64,000 nt of DNA from Mycoplana rhizolycopersici (GTDB lineage Bacteria; Pseudomonadota; Alphaproteobacteria; Rhizobiales; Rhizobiaceae), in assembly GCF_013378445.1 (NCBI RefSeq), contig NZ_JABXYK010000009.1, positions 124,001-188,000 on the forward strand, read 5' to 3'. Numbering within the stretch: position 1 is the stretch's first letter; each line of letters opens with the position of its first letter. The notes below the pieces were generated by a model. That model saw nothing but the letters and a program-made list of their open reading frames with translations. It was not told the DNA's origin and made no database searches. The translations under genes and the position numbers were made by a program. This document shows, in pieces, positions 34,303-43,549 of the stretch.

Positions 34303-36324
34303 ATGGACATCGACATTTTTCAGTTGCCGGGCATCGTGAGGAAGAGGATCCACTACGTGATCCTCGCCGCACTGGCATGCGTCATATTCGGGATGGTGTT
34401 CGTCCTCACACAGAAGCCATTCTTCCGCTCCACTGCCGAGCTGTTCATCGACATGGGGCGGGGGCCGGTGGTCGGCACCGACACCGGCGGCGGAACGAAC
34501 ACTCAGCAGATAATCGGCAGCCAGGTCTACCTGATCCAGTCACGCGACGTGCTGCGCGAGGTCGTCAGAAAGCTGGACCTGACGAAGGATCCCTATTTCA
34601 ATCGTGTCGGTCTTGCATCGAGACTGCTCGGGCGAACGAAGGCGGAAGCCGCGACCGTAGACGACGTCATCAGTTCGCTGCTCGAGAATCTCAGCGTCGA
34701 GCGCAATGGCGACAGCTACGTGTTCACCGTCACCGTCAAGCACGGCAACAGCGAGATGGCCGCCAGGATCGCCAACGCGATCTCCGAGAGTTACATCGCC
34801 CTCGCCGACAAGGCGCGCCTCGACGTGAGCCTGCGCACGACGCGGACCATCGCCGAACAGGCGGAGGAATTGCGCCAGCGCGTCCTCGACGCGCAGGAAG
34901 CCGTGGAGAACTTCCGCTCCGAGAACGGAATGATCAGCATGGGCGATCAGGGGTTGATCACCGACCAGCAGCTCGTCGGGCTGAACCAACAGCTGCTTGC
35001 TGCCCGCCAGCAGGTCGAACAACAAAGGACGGCCTACGAACAGGCGCGGCAGCTCAACGTGTCGAACGTCGAAGCCGGCGCCATTCCCGAAACGCTCAAT
35101 TCCGGCGCGCTGTCCGGTCTTCGCAGCCGCTACTCCCAGGCGCTCGACCGCCAAGCCGAGCTTTCGGCCAACCTTGGCAACGACCATCCGCAGATGCGCG
35201 CCATCCGCTCCCAGATCGCCAGCATCCGCAGCGCGATCGAGATCGAGCTGGAGCGCGTCCGCGAATTGTCAGCGAATACCTACGAGCGCGCCAAGGCCAA
35301 TCTTGCCTCCCTCGAAACGCGCTTCGACGATCAGGCGGCTTCCACCAAGGATAACGGCAGGCTCCGCTTCCAACTCGTGCAGCTCGTCAGCGAAGCCCAG
35401 GCGATCGATGCCGTCTACAAGGCCTTTTTGACGCGATCGGAGGAACTCAGCAGGCAGCAGGATCTCGGTAGCGGCAACTCGCGCATCATTTCCGAGGCGG
35501 TGCCGTCGGACAAGGCCGTGCAGGCGCCGAAACTTCTGGTGCTCATCGCGGCCGTCCTGTTCGGCTCGGCCGCCGGCGCGACGCTTGCCGTCGCCCGTGA
35601 GCTTCTCGGCGGCACCAAGCGGCTCGAGCGACGGCTTGCGACCAAGACCGGCACGCCGATCCTTTCGACGGTCGCGAGCGCCACGCCCCCGCATCCCGGA
35701 CGGATCGATCGGCTCGTGCAGCGCCTGCCGTTTGCCAAGCCCGTGGGGCCAGCGGCACTGCCGCGCGATGCCGGTGTCCATCGCCTATCGCAGCTTCTGC
35801 AGGCCGAATTTGCAACCACCCGACCGGTCACGGTGGCCTTTCTCGCACCGGCAGGCATCGCGAAAAACAGCCTTGCCGGGGATGTCGCCAGGGATCTTCA
35901 TGCCGCCGGCGAAGTGGTTCTTCTCGCCAACGGCGAGCTTCGTTCCAGTCTCGGCTCCGCAAGCCGGCAGTCCTGGTCCGTGAAGGTCAGGACCGATGGC
36001 GCAAGGCCCGGCGGCCAGGATCTGGAGAACATCCTGCAGGTGGAGCGGATCGGCTCTGGCGGATTGCGGCGTCTCGCAGCCCTGTCATCGTCGCGCATCA
36101 GCACGGCGCCGCAGGTCGAGACCATCGATTTCACCATCGTCGACTGCTGCGGAACGCAGGCGGAAGCCGTCATTCCGACCGTACTCAAGAAGGCAGACGG
36201 GATCGTCATCGTTGTCTCGCCGGAAACCGCAGACAACGATGCGCTGGACGCGCTGATGGCGGAGATCGGCCCCTGGCGCGACAGGCTGCTCGGCAGCGTC
36301 GTACTCCTCGGCGACGGCCGGTAG
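34303..36324 (+). CDS. Wzc/GumC-like polysaccharide chain-length protein with degenerate kinase domain
   Basis: A 673-residue inner-membrane polysaccharide co-polymerase. The Wzz-type N-terminus includes TM1 at about 18-38 (YVILAALACVIFGMVFVL) and the RSTAELFIDM block. A long periplasmic coiled coil spans about 170-370, and TM2 lies at about 408-430 with a proline just before it. The cytosolic C-domain has a BY-kinase-like fold, but the Walker A is reduced to A517-G-I-A-K521-N-S, and no C-terminal tyrosine cluster follows. It probably governs chain length/export without autophosphorylation. The ATG at 34303 follows an in-frame TTG. The polymerase gene begins 12 bases later. Confidence 0.87.
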   Translation: MDIDIFQLPGIVRKRIHYVILAALACVIFGMVFVLTQKPFFRSTAELFIDMGRGPVVGTDTGGGTNTQQIIGSQVYLIQSRDVLREVVRKLDLTKDPYFNRVGLASRLLGRTKAEAATVDDVISSLLENLSVERNGDSYVFTVTVKHGNSEMAARIANAISESYIALADKARLDVSLRTTRTIAEQAEELRQRVLDAQEAVENFRSENGMISMGDQGLITDQQLVGLNQQLLAARQQVEQQRTAYEQARQLNVSNVEAGAIPETLNSGALSGLRSRYSQALDRQAELSANLGNDHPQMRAIRSQIASIRSAIEIELERVRELSANTYERAKANLASLETRFDDQAASTKDNGRLRFQLVQLVSEAQAIDAVYKAFLTRSEELSRQQDLGSGNSRIISEAVPSDKAVQAPKLLVLIAAVLFGSAAGATLAVARELLGGTKRLERRLATKTGTPILSTVASATPPHPGRIDRLVQRLPFAKPVGPAALPRDAGVHRLSQLLQAEFATTRPVTVAFLAPAGIAKNSLAGDVARDLHAAGEVVLLANGELRSSLGSASRQSWSVKVRTDGARPGGQDLENILQVERIGSGGLRRLAALSSSRISTAPQVETIDFTIVDCCGTQAEAVIPTVLKKADGIVIVVSPETADNDALDALMAEIGPWRDRLLGSVVLLGDGR

Positions 36325-36336
36325 CGGGGCGCGCCG

Positions 36337-37638
36337 ATGTCGCACACCGGATCGCTTGGATACGGCTCGCGCTACCCGACGCGCAGCCGGCGCGGCCCGC
36401 CAAGTCCTGCCCGTGATGCCGACGCCCCGGATATTGTACGGAAAGTGGCGACCGCAACCGTTCTCGGCGGGCTGGTCTTCAACGCCATCCTCTGCTTCGT
36501 CAATACGCGCATCATGGGAACGGCCGATCGCCACGTCATCATGGCCGAGCTCGTGATCGTGGGATGCACCGTGCTGGCGGCGATGACACGCAAGTCGGCG
36601 CTGTACGTCATCTTCGGGCTGTTCGTCAGCTACATGGTGTTCCTGTTCATGCTGCGCGGCGGTCAGGTCAATCCGAAGGCCGTGCGCGACATTCTCATTC
36701 CGCTCGCCTTCTATTTCCTGGCGATGCGCATTGCGGATGCAAGGCTGGCGGACAGGCTCGTGCTGGCGAGCGGCCTGATCGTCGTCGGCTTCGGACTGTT
36801 CGAATATCTCTTCCTGCCGGTCTTCCTCGAATACTTCAACGTGATCGGCTATTATCTGGCGCGCGGCACCGTGACGCTGGATCAGGTCTTCGGGCAGACA
36901 AAGGGCCTCTTTATCTCGGGGCAGCGGCCGGAGGCACGCACCATCCTGCCGTTCCTGGGGCAGCATCGCGTCTCCTCCGTCTTCCTTGAGCCTGTCTCGA
37001 TGGGCAATTTCGGCGCCATCATCTACGCCTGGGCTCTCTTCCGGGGCCGGGAATTCAGGCTGCGCTGGGTCATCTTCCTGCTCGCTTTCACCGTCATCGC
37101 GCTCGCGGACGCCCGCTTCGGGCTCTATACCTGCATCCTCATCACCCTGCTCTATCCATTCTATTCCTTTATTCCGCGTCTCGTCTGGGTGGTGATGCCG
37201 TTCTTCCTGCTGGCGGCCTTGGCGATCTACGGCATCACGTCTGTTTCGGAAGGCGGGCCGAACGACGTTGCGGGCCGGTTTGCAGTGACCGCCCACATCC
37301 TCACGCAGCTCGATCTCGGCGTGGTGCTCGGCTGGGAGACGACCGACGCGTTTACGGCCGATTCCGGCATCAGCTACTCGCTGACGGCGTTCGGCATCTT
37401 CGGTTTCGTCGCGCTTTGGAGCCTGTTCGTCTATGCCCCGATGGCTGATGCGCGCGGCTGGCGTTTCCACTCGATGATGATCATCTATCTGCTGCTTCTG
37501 ATGCTGATCAGCGACAGCTTCTATTCGATCAAGACCGGAGCGCTGATGTGGTTTCTGGTCGGCACCGCCAGCGCCTACCGCCGAGCCGATGCGCCGCGAT
37601 CAGGACAATCACGCGCGGCCACGCCCCTATCCGCGTAG
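36337..37638 (+). CDS. Putative polysaccharide polymerase (Wzy/O-antigen ligase-like)
   Basis: A 433-residue membrane protein with about ten to eleven hydrophobic segments, such as VATATVLGGLVFNAILCFV, ALYVIFGLFVSYMVFLFML and VIFLLAFTVIALADARFGLY. A large extracytoplasmic loop around 190-220 contains RPEARTILPFLGQHRVSSVFLEP. Arg residues in such loops are typical for Wzy. Overall identity of Wzy proteins is low, so the call rests on topology and on position directly behind the chain-length protein. Confidence 0.72.
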   Translation: MSHTGSLGYGSRYPTRSRRGPPSPARDADAPDIVRKVATATVLGGLVFNAILCFVNTRIMGTADRHVIMAELVIVGCTVLAAMTRKSALYVIFGLFVSYMVFLFMLRGGQVNPKAVRDILIPLAFYFLAMRIADARLADRLVLASGLIVVGFGLFEYLFLPVFLEYFNVIGYYLARGTVTLDQVFGQTKGLFISGQRPEARTILPFLGQHRVSSVFLEPVSMGNFGAIIYAWALFRGREFRLRWVIFLLAFTVIALADARFGLYTCILITLLYPFYSFIPRLVWVVMPFFLLAALAIYGITSVSEGGPNDVAGRFAVTAHILTQLDLGVVLGWETTDAFTADSGISYSLTAFGIFGFVALWSLFVYAPMADARGWRFHSMMIIYLLLLMLISDSFYSIKTGALMWFLVGTASAYRRADAPRSGQSRAATPLSA

Positions 37639-37670
37639 CGGACGACAGAGCTTCGACAACGGCCTGATCG

Positions 37671-38762
37671 TTAGCGGGATTCGCCCAATGCCGGACAGGA
37701 TCCCTTCGGTGCGGGAATGCTGCCGCCGTACTCGAGCGCCCGCAGTTGGAGGCGGTCGCCTTCCTTGGTGGGCTGGATATTCAGCGCCTCGCTCTCAGGC
37801 CACCAGTCGCCAGCCGCCCAGTAGGTCCAGCCGGTCCAGACGTCCGGCGCACCATCGACGACGGCAGTCATCCGGGAAAGGGCCGTCAGGCATTCGGTCT
37901 TCGCCGGCGCGCCGAACTCGCCGAGGAAGCCCCGCTTGCCGTTTTCACGCAGCCATGCGGTGAAGCGCTCAAGCGCCGAAACCGCCGCATCGGCAGCCTC
38001 GCAGGTCTCGCGCGTGCCGGAGAAGTCGTTGTCGAGGTACTGATGAACCTCGTAGGCGAAGTTCCTTTCCGGATCCTCGATACCCAGCATGACGGTCGCA
38101 TTGGAGCCGCCGGGATTGTCGCGCTCCCAGCTGTGCGCACCCGTCCAGATGGTTCCCGGGACGTAGATGAGATTGGTGGCGCCCGCCGAACGGATGGCGG
38201 CGATCGCGGCATTCGCCGCCGTCAGCCAATCGTTGGCGGCGATGTCGTGCGGTTCGTTCATCAGACCGAACTGCACCGCGGGATCGTTCTTGAACTCCGT
38301 GGCCAGCCGATGCCAGAAATCGGCGAAGGCCTCAACCGGCACGCCGGCGGAACCGATCTGCTGGCCATCGTAATGGGCGTAGTTGTGCGGATCGAGAACA
38401 ACGATGAAGCCGGCCCCCTTCAGCCGCTTGACCGCATCGTGAAGCCGTCTTCGCTCGCCCATCGCAAACGCCCTGCCGAGTTTCGGCTGAAGCCGCTCCC
38501 AGCGGAACGGCAGGCGTGCACCGTTAAATCCCTTGCCGGCGAAATAACGGATCGTCTCGTCGCTCGGGTAGATGTAGTCCTTGCCGTAGACGCCGGGAGG
38601 ATCGCCGAATTCGGCGCCGGCGAAGTTTACCCCCCGCAGGCAGGCGGCAGAGGCTTCGAGCGGCAGGAGAATAGCCATCATCAGGGCTCCGACACGCCCC
38701 GCCATCCGCTTGCCGGGCCTGGTTGCAAATACGCCGTTGCGCGCAGGCGGGCACTCAGCCAT
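37671..38762 (-). CDS. Secreted glycoside hydrolase family 5 (endoglucanase-like)
   Basis: An extracytoplasmic beta-glycanase of 363 residues. The catalytic acid/base is E170 in GLMNEPHD and the nucleophile E282 in FLGEFGAP, with VVLDPHNYAHYDG and YWAAGDWWPE as further GH5 blocks. A hydrophobic export segment (VGALMMAILLPLEASA) lies at about 25-40. The ATG at 38762 overlaps the GT4 stop by 8 bases; a later ATG at 38705 would give a more ordinary signal peptide. It probably trims or releases the polysaccharide made by this locus, as with ExsH/ExoK-type glycanases. Confidence 0.85.
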   Translation of the reverse strand: MAECPPARNGVFATRPGKRMAGRVGALMMAILLPLEASAACLRGVNFAGAEFGDPPGVYGKDYIYPSDETIRYFAGKGFNGARLPFRWERLQPKLGRAFAMGERRRLHDAVKRLKGAGFIVVLDPHNYAHYDGQQIGSAGVPVEAFADFWHRLATEFKNDPAVQFGLMNEPHDIAANDWLTAANAAIAAIRSAGATNLIYVPGTIWTGAHSWERDNPGGSNATVMLGIEDPERNFAYEVHQYLDNDFSGTRETCEAADAAVSALERFTAWLRENGKRGFLGEFGAPAKTECLTALSRMTAVVDGAPDVWTGWTYWAAGDWWPESEALNIQPTKEGDRLQLRALEYGGSIPAPKGSCPALGESR

Positions 38763-39984
38763 TGGCCGCAATCCCATTGCCCTCACCGCCCTTCGCCGGT
38801 GCGACCCGTGCAGCCGGCGCGACATTTCCGAGTATTTCGGTATAGATCTCGGCATAGCGCCCGGCAACCTTGTCCCAGGCATAGCCATTGGCCGCCTGCA
38901 TCGCTTCCACACGGTAGCCGGCCACGTCACGCGCCAGCCCCAGGAAGGCTGCATGGATGGTACCCGCCGCCTCTTCCGGGTCATCGAAATCGCAAAGCCG
39001 CACTTCGGGATGGCTTCCGGCGAGATCGGTATAGGCCTGATTGGGATGGAGCAGCGGCATCAGGCCGGCGCTCATCGCCTCCACGGCCACGAGCCCGAAG
39101 CCCTCATATTCGGAAGCCGACGCAAAGAGCGAGCAGCCGTTCAGCACATCCCTGATCTGTTCATTCGAGAGCCCGACAAGCACGTCGACATTGTCGTCCA
39201 GATTGCGCTCGGCGATCATCGCCCGCAGTTGCGCCTCGCTGACTTCACCCGGCACGCCAACAACGAAGAGGCGCCAGTCGGGCTCGTGGGCGACCAGCCG
39301 CGACAGGGCATCCAGAAGACGGTCCAGCCGCTTGTTGGAGGAGAAGCGGCCGATGGTAACGATCCGGCGCAGCGGAACCATCGCACCGGCATCGTGGAAT
39401 TTTGCGACATCGGCGCCATTGCCGATCTCAACCGTCCAGCGCCCGGCGATCTTGCGGAACAGGCGCGTATCCTGTGCGCTGCAACCGATCACCCTGCGAT
39501 AGGCAAGCGCCGAAAGGCGGGTCGCAACGTTGAACCAGATGCGCTTGACTGCCGCATGTCTGGACGTATGGAAGAAGCCGCCGTGCGTGGTCGCAACGAG
39601 CGGCTTGCCGTGCAGGAACTTGCCCCATGCCAGCGCGTCGAAGAAGAAGTCGATCGCATGGACATGCACCAGGTCCGCATCCTTGATATGGCGGAAGACC
39701 TCGGGTGCGATGGGGTAGCGGGTGCTGCCGCGAAAGGGAATGCGCACGATCTCGATGCCGTCGATCGTTTCCCTTGCGGGCAGCTTGCGGTCCAGGGCGG
39801 TGAAGACGCGATCGAGCGTCACGACGCGGACCCGATAGCCGCGGCTCCGCAACTGCCGCGAAAGATTGGCGACCACGTCCTCCAGCCCGCCGCGGCTCGG
39901 CGCATACTGGCGCACGACCTGCACCACCAGCGGCGCACGCCGTTCGAAATCTGCAGAAAGACTACCTTGCCGCGCCGCGTCCAT
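38755..39984 (-). CDS. Glycosyltransferase family 4
   Basis: A 409-residue GT-B retaining glycosyltransferase. The N-domain opens with VVQVVRQYAPSRGGLEDVVANLSRQL, a group 1 signature, and DADLVHVHAIDFFFDAL follows. The C-domain has IGRFSSNKRLDRLLDAL and the E-x7-E motif in SASEYEGFGLVAVEAMSAG, which binds the nucleotide sugar. The ATG at 39984 is used; an earlier ATG at 40023 adds 13 residues. It is cotranscribed with the GH5 gene. CtrA-type and palindromic sites lie 66-120 bases upstream. Confidence 0.88.
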   Translation of the reverse strand: MDAARQGSLSADFERRAPLVVQVVRQYAPSRGGLEDVVANLSRQLRSRGYRVRVVTLDRVFTALDRKLPARETIDGIEIVRIPFRGSTRYPIAPEVFRHIKDADLVHVHAIDFFFDALAWGKFLHGKPLVATTHGGFFHTSRHAAVKRIWFNVATRLSALAYRRVIGCSAQDTRLFRKIAGRWTVEIGNGADVAKFHDAGAMVPLRRIVTIGRFSSNKRLDRLLDALSRLVAHEPDWRLFVVGVPGEVSEAQLRAMIAERNLDDNVDVLVGLSNEQIRDVLNGCSLFASASEYEGFGLVAVEAMSAGLMPLLHPNQAYTDLAGSHPEVRLCDFDDPEEAAGTIHAAFLGLARDVAGYRVEAMQAANGYAWDKVAGRYAEIYTEILGNVAPAARVAPAKGGEGNGIAANG

Positions 39985-40049
39985 CCCGTTACCCGCACGT
40001 TTCAGGCGCCACGCGCCCCACAAGCCACCTGCAGAAACGCATCAAGCGA

Positions 40050-40064
40050 TTAAGGCGGCGTTAA
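40050..40064. promoter_or_regulatory. CtrA-type box TTAA-N7-TTAA upstream of GT4-GH5
   Basis: TTAA at 40050-40053 and 40061-40064 with seven bases between. It begins 66 bases upstream of the GT4 ATG on the minus strand, a usual distance for a promoter-proximal regulator. Confidence 0.6.
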
Positions 40065-40087
40065 GGCAGGAAGGTTGGTGTGCCGTA

Positions 40088-40104
40088 CTGACGTCAAACG
40101 TCAG
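40088..40104. promoter_or_regulatory. Inverted repeat CTGACGT-CAA-ACGTCAG between polA and GT4
   Basis: Perfect 7-base arms with a 3-base spacer, 54 bases past the polA stop and 104 bases before the GT4 start. It could be an operator for GT4-GH5 or a small hairpin at the polA mRNA end; no T run supports a terminator. Confidence 0.5.
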
Positions 40105-40157
40105 CACGTGGTAAACGGACCCGCAACAGTTGCACCCTCGATAGTGGCCACCACTGG

Positions 40158-43151
40158 TCAATGCGCCTCGTCCCAGTTCAGCGCGGCGCGCGCGTCGACC
40201 TTCAGCGGCACCTTCATGGAAACCGCCGGCATCGATGCGTTTTCCATCACGCCGACAATGACCGGGATCGCACGCTCGACCTCGACATCCTCGACCTCGA
40301 AGATGAGTTCGTCATGCACCTGCAGCAGCATGCGGACGGCGGAAAGCCCGTTTTCCGCGAGCGCCGGCTCCATCTTGACCATCGCCCGGCGGATAATGTC
40401 GGCGGCAGAGCCCTGGATCGGCGCGTTGATCGCCGCTCGCTCGTTGAAAGCACGGACAGAGGGGTTGGACGACTTGATCTCGGGATAGTGCGCACGGCGA
40501 CCGAATATCGTCTCGACATAACCGTTTTCACGGGCGAATGCCTTGGTGGAATCCATGTAGTCCCTGATGCCGGGAAAGCGCTCGAAATAGCGCTTGATGT
40601 AGTCGCCCGCTTCCGACCGCTCGATCGACAGCTGGTTGGCGAGCCCGAACGCCGAGATGCCGTAGATGATGCCGAAATTGATCGCCTTGGCGCGACGGCG
40701 CACTTCGGCCGGCATGTCCTTCACCGGCACGCCGAACATCTCGGACGCGGTCATGGCGTGAATGTCGACGCCGTCCGCGAAGGCCTGCTTCAGCTGCGGA
40801 ATGTCGGCGACGTGCGCAAGCACCCTAAGCTCGATCTGGCTGTAGTCGGCAGAAACGAGCTTGTGGCCGGGAGCGGCGATGAAGGCGGTGCGGATCTTGC
40901 GTCCTTCGGCCGTGCGCACGGGGATGTTCTGCAGGTTCGGGTCCGACGACGACAGACGACCGGTGGTGGTCGCTGCGAGCGCATAGGAGGTGTGCACACG
41001 CCGGGTGTCGGGATGGACGAAGCCCGGCAGAGCATCGGTATAGGTCGACTTCAGCTTGGTCAGCTGGCGCCAGTCAACGATCTTGCGCGGCAAGGGAATG
41101 CCTTGGGCCGCCAGGTCTTCCAGCACCTGCGCGGAAGTCGACCATTGCCCCGTCTTCGTCTTCGAACCGCCGGGAAGACCCATCTTTCCAAAGAGGATGT
41201 CGCCGAGCTGCTTGGGCGAGCCGATCGTGAAACGCTCGCCGGCAAGTTCGTAGATCTCGTCCTCCAGCGCGGCCGCGCCCTGGGCGAGATCGCCGGAGAG
41301 GCGGGCGAGGATCTGCCGATCGATGGTGATGCCGCGCTCTTCCATGTGCGCGAGCACCGGAACGAGCGGCCGTTCCAGTCGCTCGTAGACCGTCGTCATC
41401 CTTTCAGCCGGCAGCCGCGGCTTCAGCACGTGCCACAGGCGAAGCGTGACGTCGGCGTCCTCCGCGGCGTAGGCCGTCGCCCGGTCAATATCGACCATGT
41501 CAAACGTCTGGGCACCCTTGCCGCTCCCGGCGACGTCCTTGTAGGCGATCGGCTTGTGGCCGAGCCAGCGCTCCGACAAGGCATCCATGCCATGCGTTCC
41601 CGCCCCCGCATCGAGCGCATAGGACATCAGCATGGTGTCGTCGAAGCCCTGCACGGTGATGCCGTGCCGCTTCATGACGAGGTAATCGTATTTCAGGTTC
41701 TGCGCGACCTTGAGGATTGCGGGATCCTCGAGCAGGTCCTTCAGCCTGGCAAGCGCATCGCGCATCGGGATCTGCCCGTCCACGAGCCCCCCGCCAAGAA
41801 GATCGCCGGCGCCGGCCTTGTGCAGCAGCGGAACGTAGGCTGCCCGGATGGCGATGCCGGTGGGATCCTTCGCATTGTCGGCGATTGCCAGCGAGAAGCC
41901 ACAAAGCTCGGCCTGCATGGCATCCAGCGATGTCGTCTCCGTGTCGAAGGCGACGAGGCCAGTTTCGCGCGCGTCTGCGACCCAGCGGTCGAGCGTCGCG
42001 AGGTCACGGATCGTCACATAGGAAGAATGATCGATCGGCTTGCCGGAAAAAAGCGCGGCCCTCGATTTCGCGAGTGTCGCGGGTTCATGGCCGTTGGCAG
42101 AAACGCTTGGCAAGAGGGTCTCAGCCGCTTCGGCGGCGCTCTCCGCGGGCGTACCGGACATCGAACTGACGCCGCCGGCCTCACCCTTGTCGAGGTCGGG
42201 GCCGTGGGCCTCAGCGCCCCACTCGACGGGCACGACGGCTGCCTCGATCGCCGATGCATCGCAATCGCACGCCTCGGCCACGCGCCGCGTCAGCGTGGTG
42301 AACTCCATCGCCTTGAGGAAGGCGATCAGCCGCGGCCCGTCCTGGGCTTCGAGCACGAGATCCTCGAGCGGCACATCGAGCGGCGTGTCCGTCTTCAGGG
42401 TGACGAGTTCGCGCGACAGCAGCGCCTGGGCGCGATTGGCGATGATGTTCTCGCGCCGCTTCTGCTGCTTGATTTCCTCCGCGCGCGCCAGCAGCGTGTC
42501 GAGATCGCCGTATTCCTCCAGGAGCTGGGCCGCCGTCTTCGGACCGATACCGGGGATGCCCGGGACGTTGTCGGTCGAATCGCCGGTCATCGCCTGCAGG
42601 TCGATCATCTTGTCCGGTGTCACCCCCCATTTCTCGACCACTTCGGGGATCGTGATCTGCTTGTCCTTCATGCTGTCGTACATCGACACTTTCGACGTGA
42701 CGAGCTGCATCAGGTCCTTGTCCGACGACACGATCGTAACGTCGGCACCGGCCGCCTCGGCAAGCCGCGCATAGGTGGCTATCAGGTCGTCGGCCTCGTA
42801 GCCCTCCTTCTCGATGCAGGGAAGGTTGAACGCGCGGGTGGCGTGACGAATCAGCCCGAACTGCGGGATCAGGTCTTCCGGCGGCGCCGTGCGGTTCGCC
42901 TTGTACTGATCGTAGAGCGCGTTGCGGAAGGTCTTCGAGGAATAATCGAAGATGACGGCGAAATGGGTCGGCGTGACGCCGACATCGGTGTTGCGCGCAT
43001 CCTTGAGCAGCTTCCACAACATGTTGCAGAAGCCGGATACGGCGTTCACCGGCAGACCGTCCGATTTCCGGTTCAGCGGCGGGATCGCATGAAAGGCCCG
43101 GAAGATGAATCCGGAGCCGTCGACGAGGAAGAGATGATCACCATTTTTCAT
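40158..43151 (-). CDS. polA: DNA polymerase I
   Basis: A 997-residue replication/repair polymerase with all three domains. The 5'-3' flap nuclease is residues 1-300 (FLVDGSGFIFRAFHAIPPL; GIPGIGPKTAAQLL). The proofreading exonuclease has VAFDTETTSLDAM, with D403 and E405 intact. The polymerase domain carries motif A DYSQIELRVLAH, motif B RRAKAINFGIIYG and motif C LLQVHDELIFEV. A rhizobial insert rich in Ala/Glu lies around 310-370 between nuclease and exonuclease. The sRNA/MarR region lies directly upstream. Confidence 0.97.
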   Translation of the reverse strand: MKNGDHLFLVDGSGFIFRAFHAIPPLNRKSDGLPVNAVSGFCNMLWKLLKDARNTDVGVTPTHFAVIFDYSSKTFRNALYDQYKANRTAPPEDLIPQFGLIRHATRAFNLPCIEKEGYEADDLIATYARLAEAAGADVTIVSSDKDLMQLVTSKVSMYDSMKDKQITIPEVVEKWGVTPDKMIDLQAMTGDSTDNVPGIPGIGPKTAAQLLEEYGDLDTLLARAEEIKQQKRRENIIANRAQALLSRELVTLKTDTPLDVPLEDLVLEAQDGPRLIAFLKAMEFTTLTRRVAEACDCDASAIEAAVVPVEWGAEAHGPDLDKGEAGGVSSMSGTPAESAAEAAETLLPSVSANGHEPATLAKSRAALFSGKPIDHSSYVTIRDLATLDRWVADARETGLVAFDTETTSLDAMQAELCGFSLAIADNAKDPTGIAIRAAYVPLLHKAGAGDLLGGGLVDGQIPMRDALARLKDLLEDPAILKVAQNLKYDYLVMKRHGITVQGFDDTMLMSYALDAGAGTHGMDALSERWLGHKPIAYKDVAGSGKGAQTFDMVDIDRATAYAAEDADVTLRLWHVLKPRLPAERMTTVYERLERPLVPVLAHMEERGITIDRQILARLSGDLAQGAAALEDEIYELAGERFTIGSPKQLGDILFGKMGLPGGSKTKTGQWSTSAQVLEDLAAQGIPLPRKIVDWRQLTKLKSTYTDALPGFVHPDTRRVHTSYALAATTTGRLSSSDPNLQNIPVRTAEGRKIRTAFIAAPGHKLVSADYSQIELRVLAHVADIPQLKQAFADGVDIHAMTASEMFGVPVKDMPAEVRRRAKAINFGIIYGISAFGLANQLSIERSEAGDYIKRYFERFPGIRDYMDSTKAFARENGYVETIFGRRAHYPEIKSSNPSVRAFNERAAINAPIQGSAADIIRRAMVKMEPALAENGLSAVRMLLQVHDELIFEVEDVEVERAIPVIVGVMENASMPAVSMKVPLKVDARAALNWDEAH

Positions 43152-43313
43152 GGGCGAATGGATAGCGTGCGCGGCCTCCCACGTCCATCATCCATTGCAG
43201 TTGGGCATGGCCAACCAAACCGCTTTGAGCCTCACACAAACGTTACCGATTTGTAATTTTCAGCGGCGCGCAACTCCCTTGAAAAGCCACAATCCGAGGA
43301 CCAAATGACACTC

Positions 43314-43463
43314 ATCGGCACCTGATTAAGCCGTGGTCTGGCATCCCGGCCTGTCCCCCGCCGCGCCAGACCAGAGGACAAAGGCCTTATCCCCCTCTCC
43401 GGGCCTTTGTCCACAATTTGCAAGAGCCGCTGCAGGCGTTACCTCCCGCCTGCAGCGGCTTTT
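43314..43463 (+). ncRNA. abcR: AbcR/alpha-r15-type small RNA candidate with three perfect hairpins
   Basis: Three consecutive perfect stem-loops in the polA-marR gap. SL1: TGGTCTGGC 43334-43342 pairs with 43365-43373, with a C-rich 22-base loop. SL2: GACAAAGGCC 43377-43386 pairs with 43402-43411, with loop TTATCCCCCTCTCCG. SL3 is the terminator at 43425-43460. CU-rich loops (CCCCCTCTCC, ACCTCC) are possible anti-Shine-Dalgarno sites. In Sinorhizobium meliloti the tandem AbcR1/AbcR2 genes lie in the polA-MarR gap, to my knowledge, and silence ABC-transporter mRNAs with Hfq. Only one copy is visible here. The 5' end is a guess from TTGAAA at 43279 with a weak -10 near 43302. Confidence 0.75.
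43425..43463 (+). terminator. Strong Rho-independent terminator of the sRNA
   Basis: A perfect 14-bp stem AGCCGCTGCAGGCG/CGCCTGCAGCGGCT with an 8-base loop, running into TTTT. No plus-strand protein gene precedes it, so it should end a non-coding transcript. Confidence 0.88.
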
Positions 43464-43549
43464 GTCATTGCGGAGCAGGTGGCGATTTCGATCCCAACCG
43501 ACAAGAACCCCCGATTGCCCGGAATCGAAATCCGGCATAGCCTTGTCGA

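Noticed and set aside
40161-43256. A 1031-codon open frame on the plus strand opposite polA
   Set aside because: It is a shadow of polA produced by high GC at third positions; it has no ribosome site or known domain, while polA has all catalytic motifs.
43152-43313. A second AbcR copy next to the first
   Set aside because: No second terminator or matching hairpin set is present; only a short imperfect palindrome at 43200-43215.
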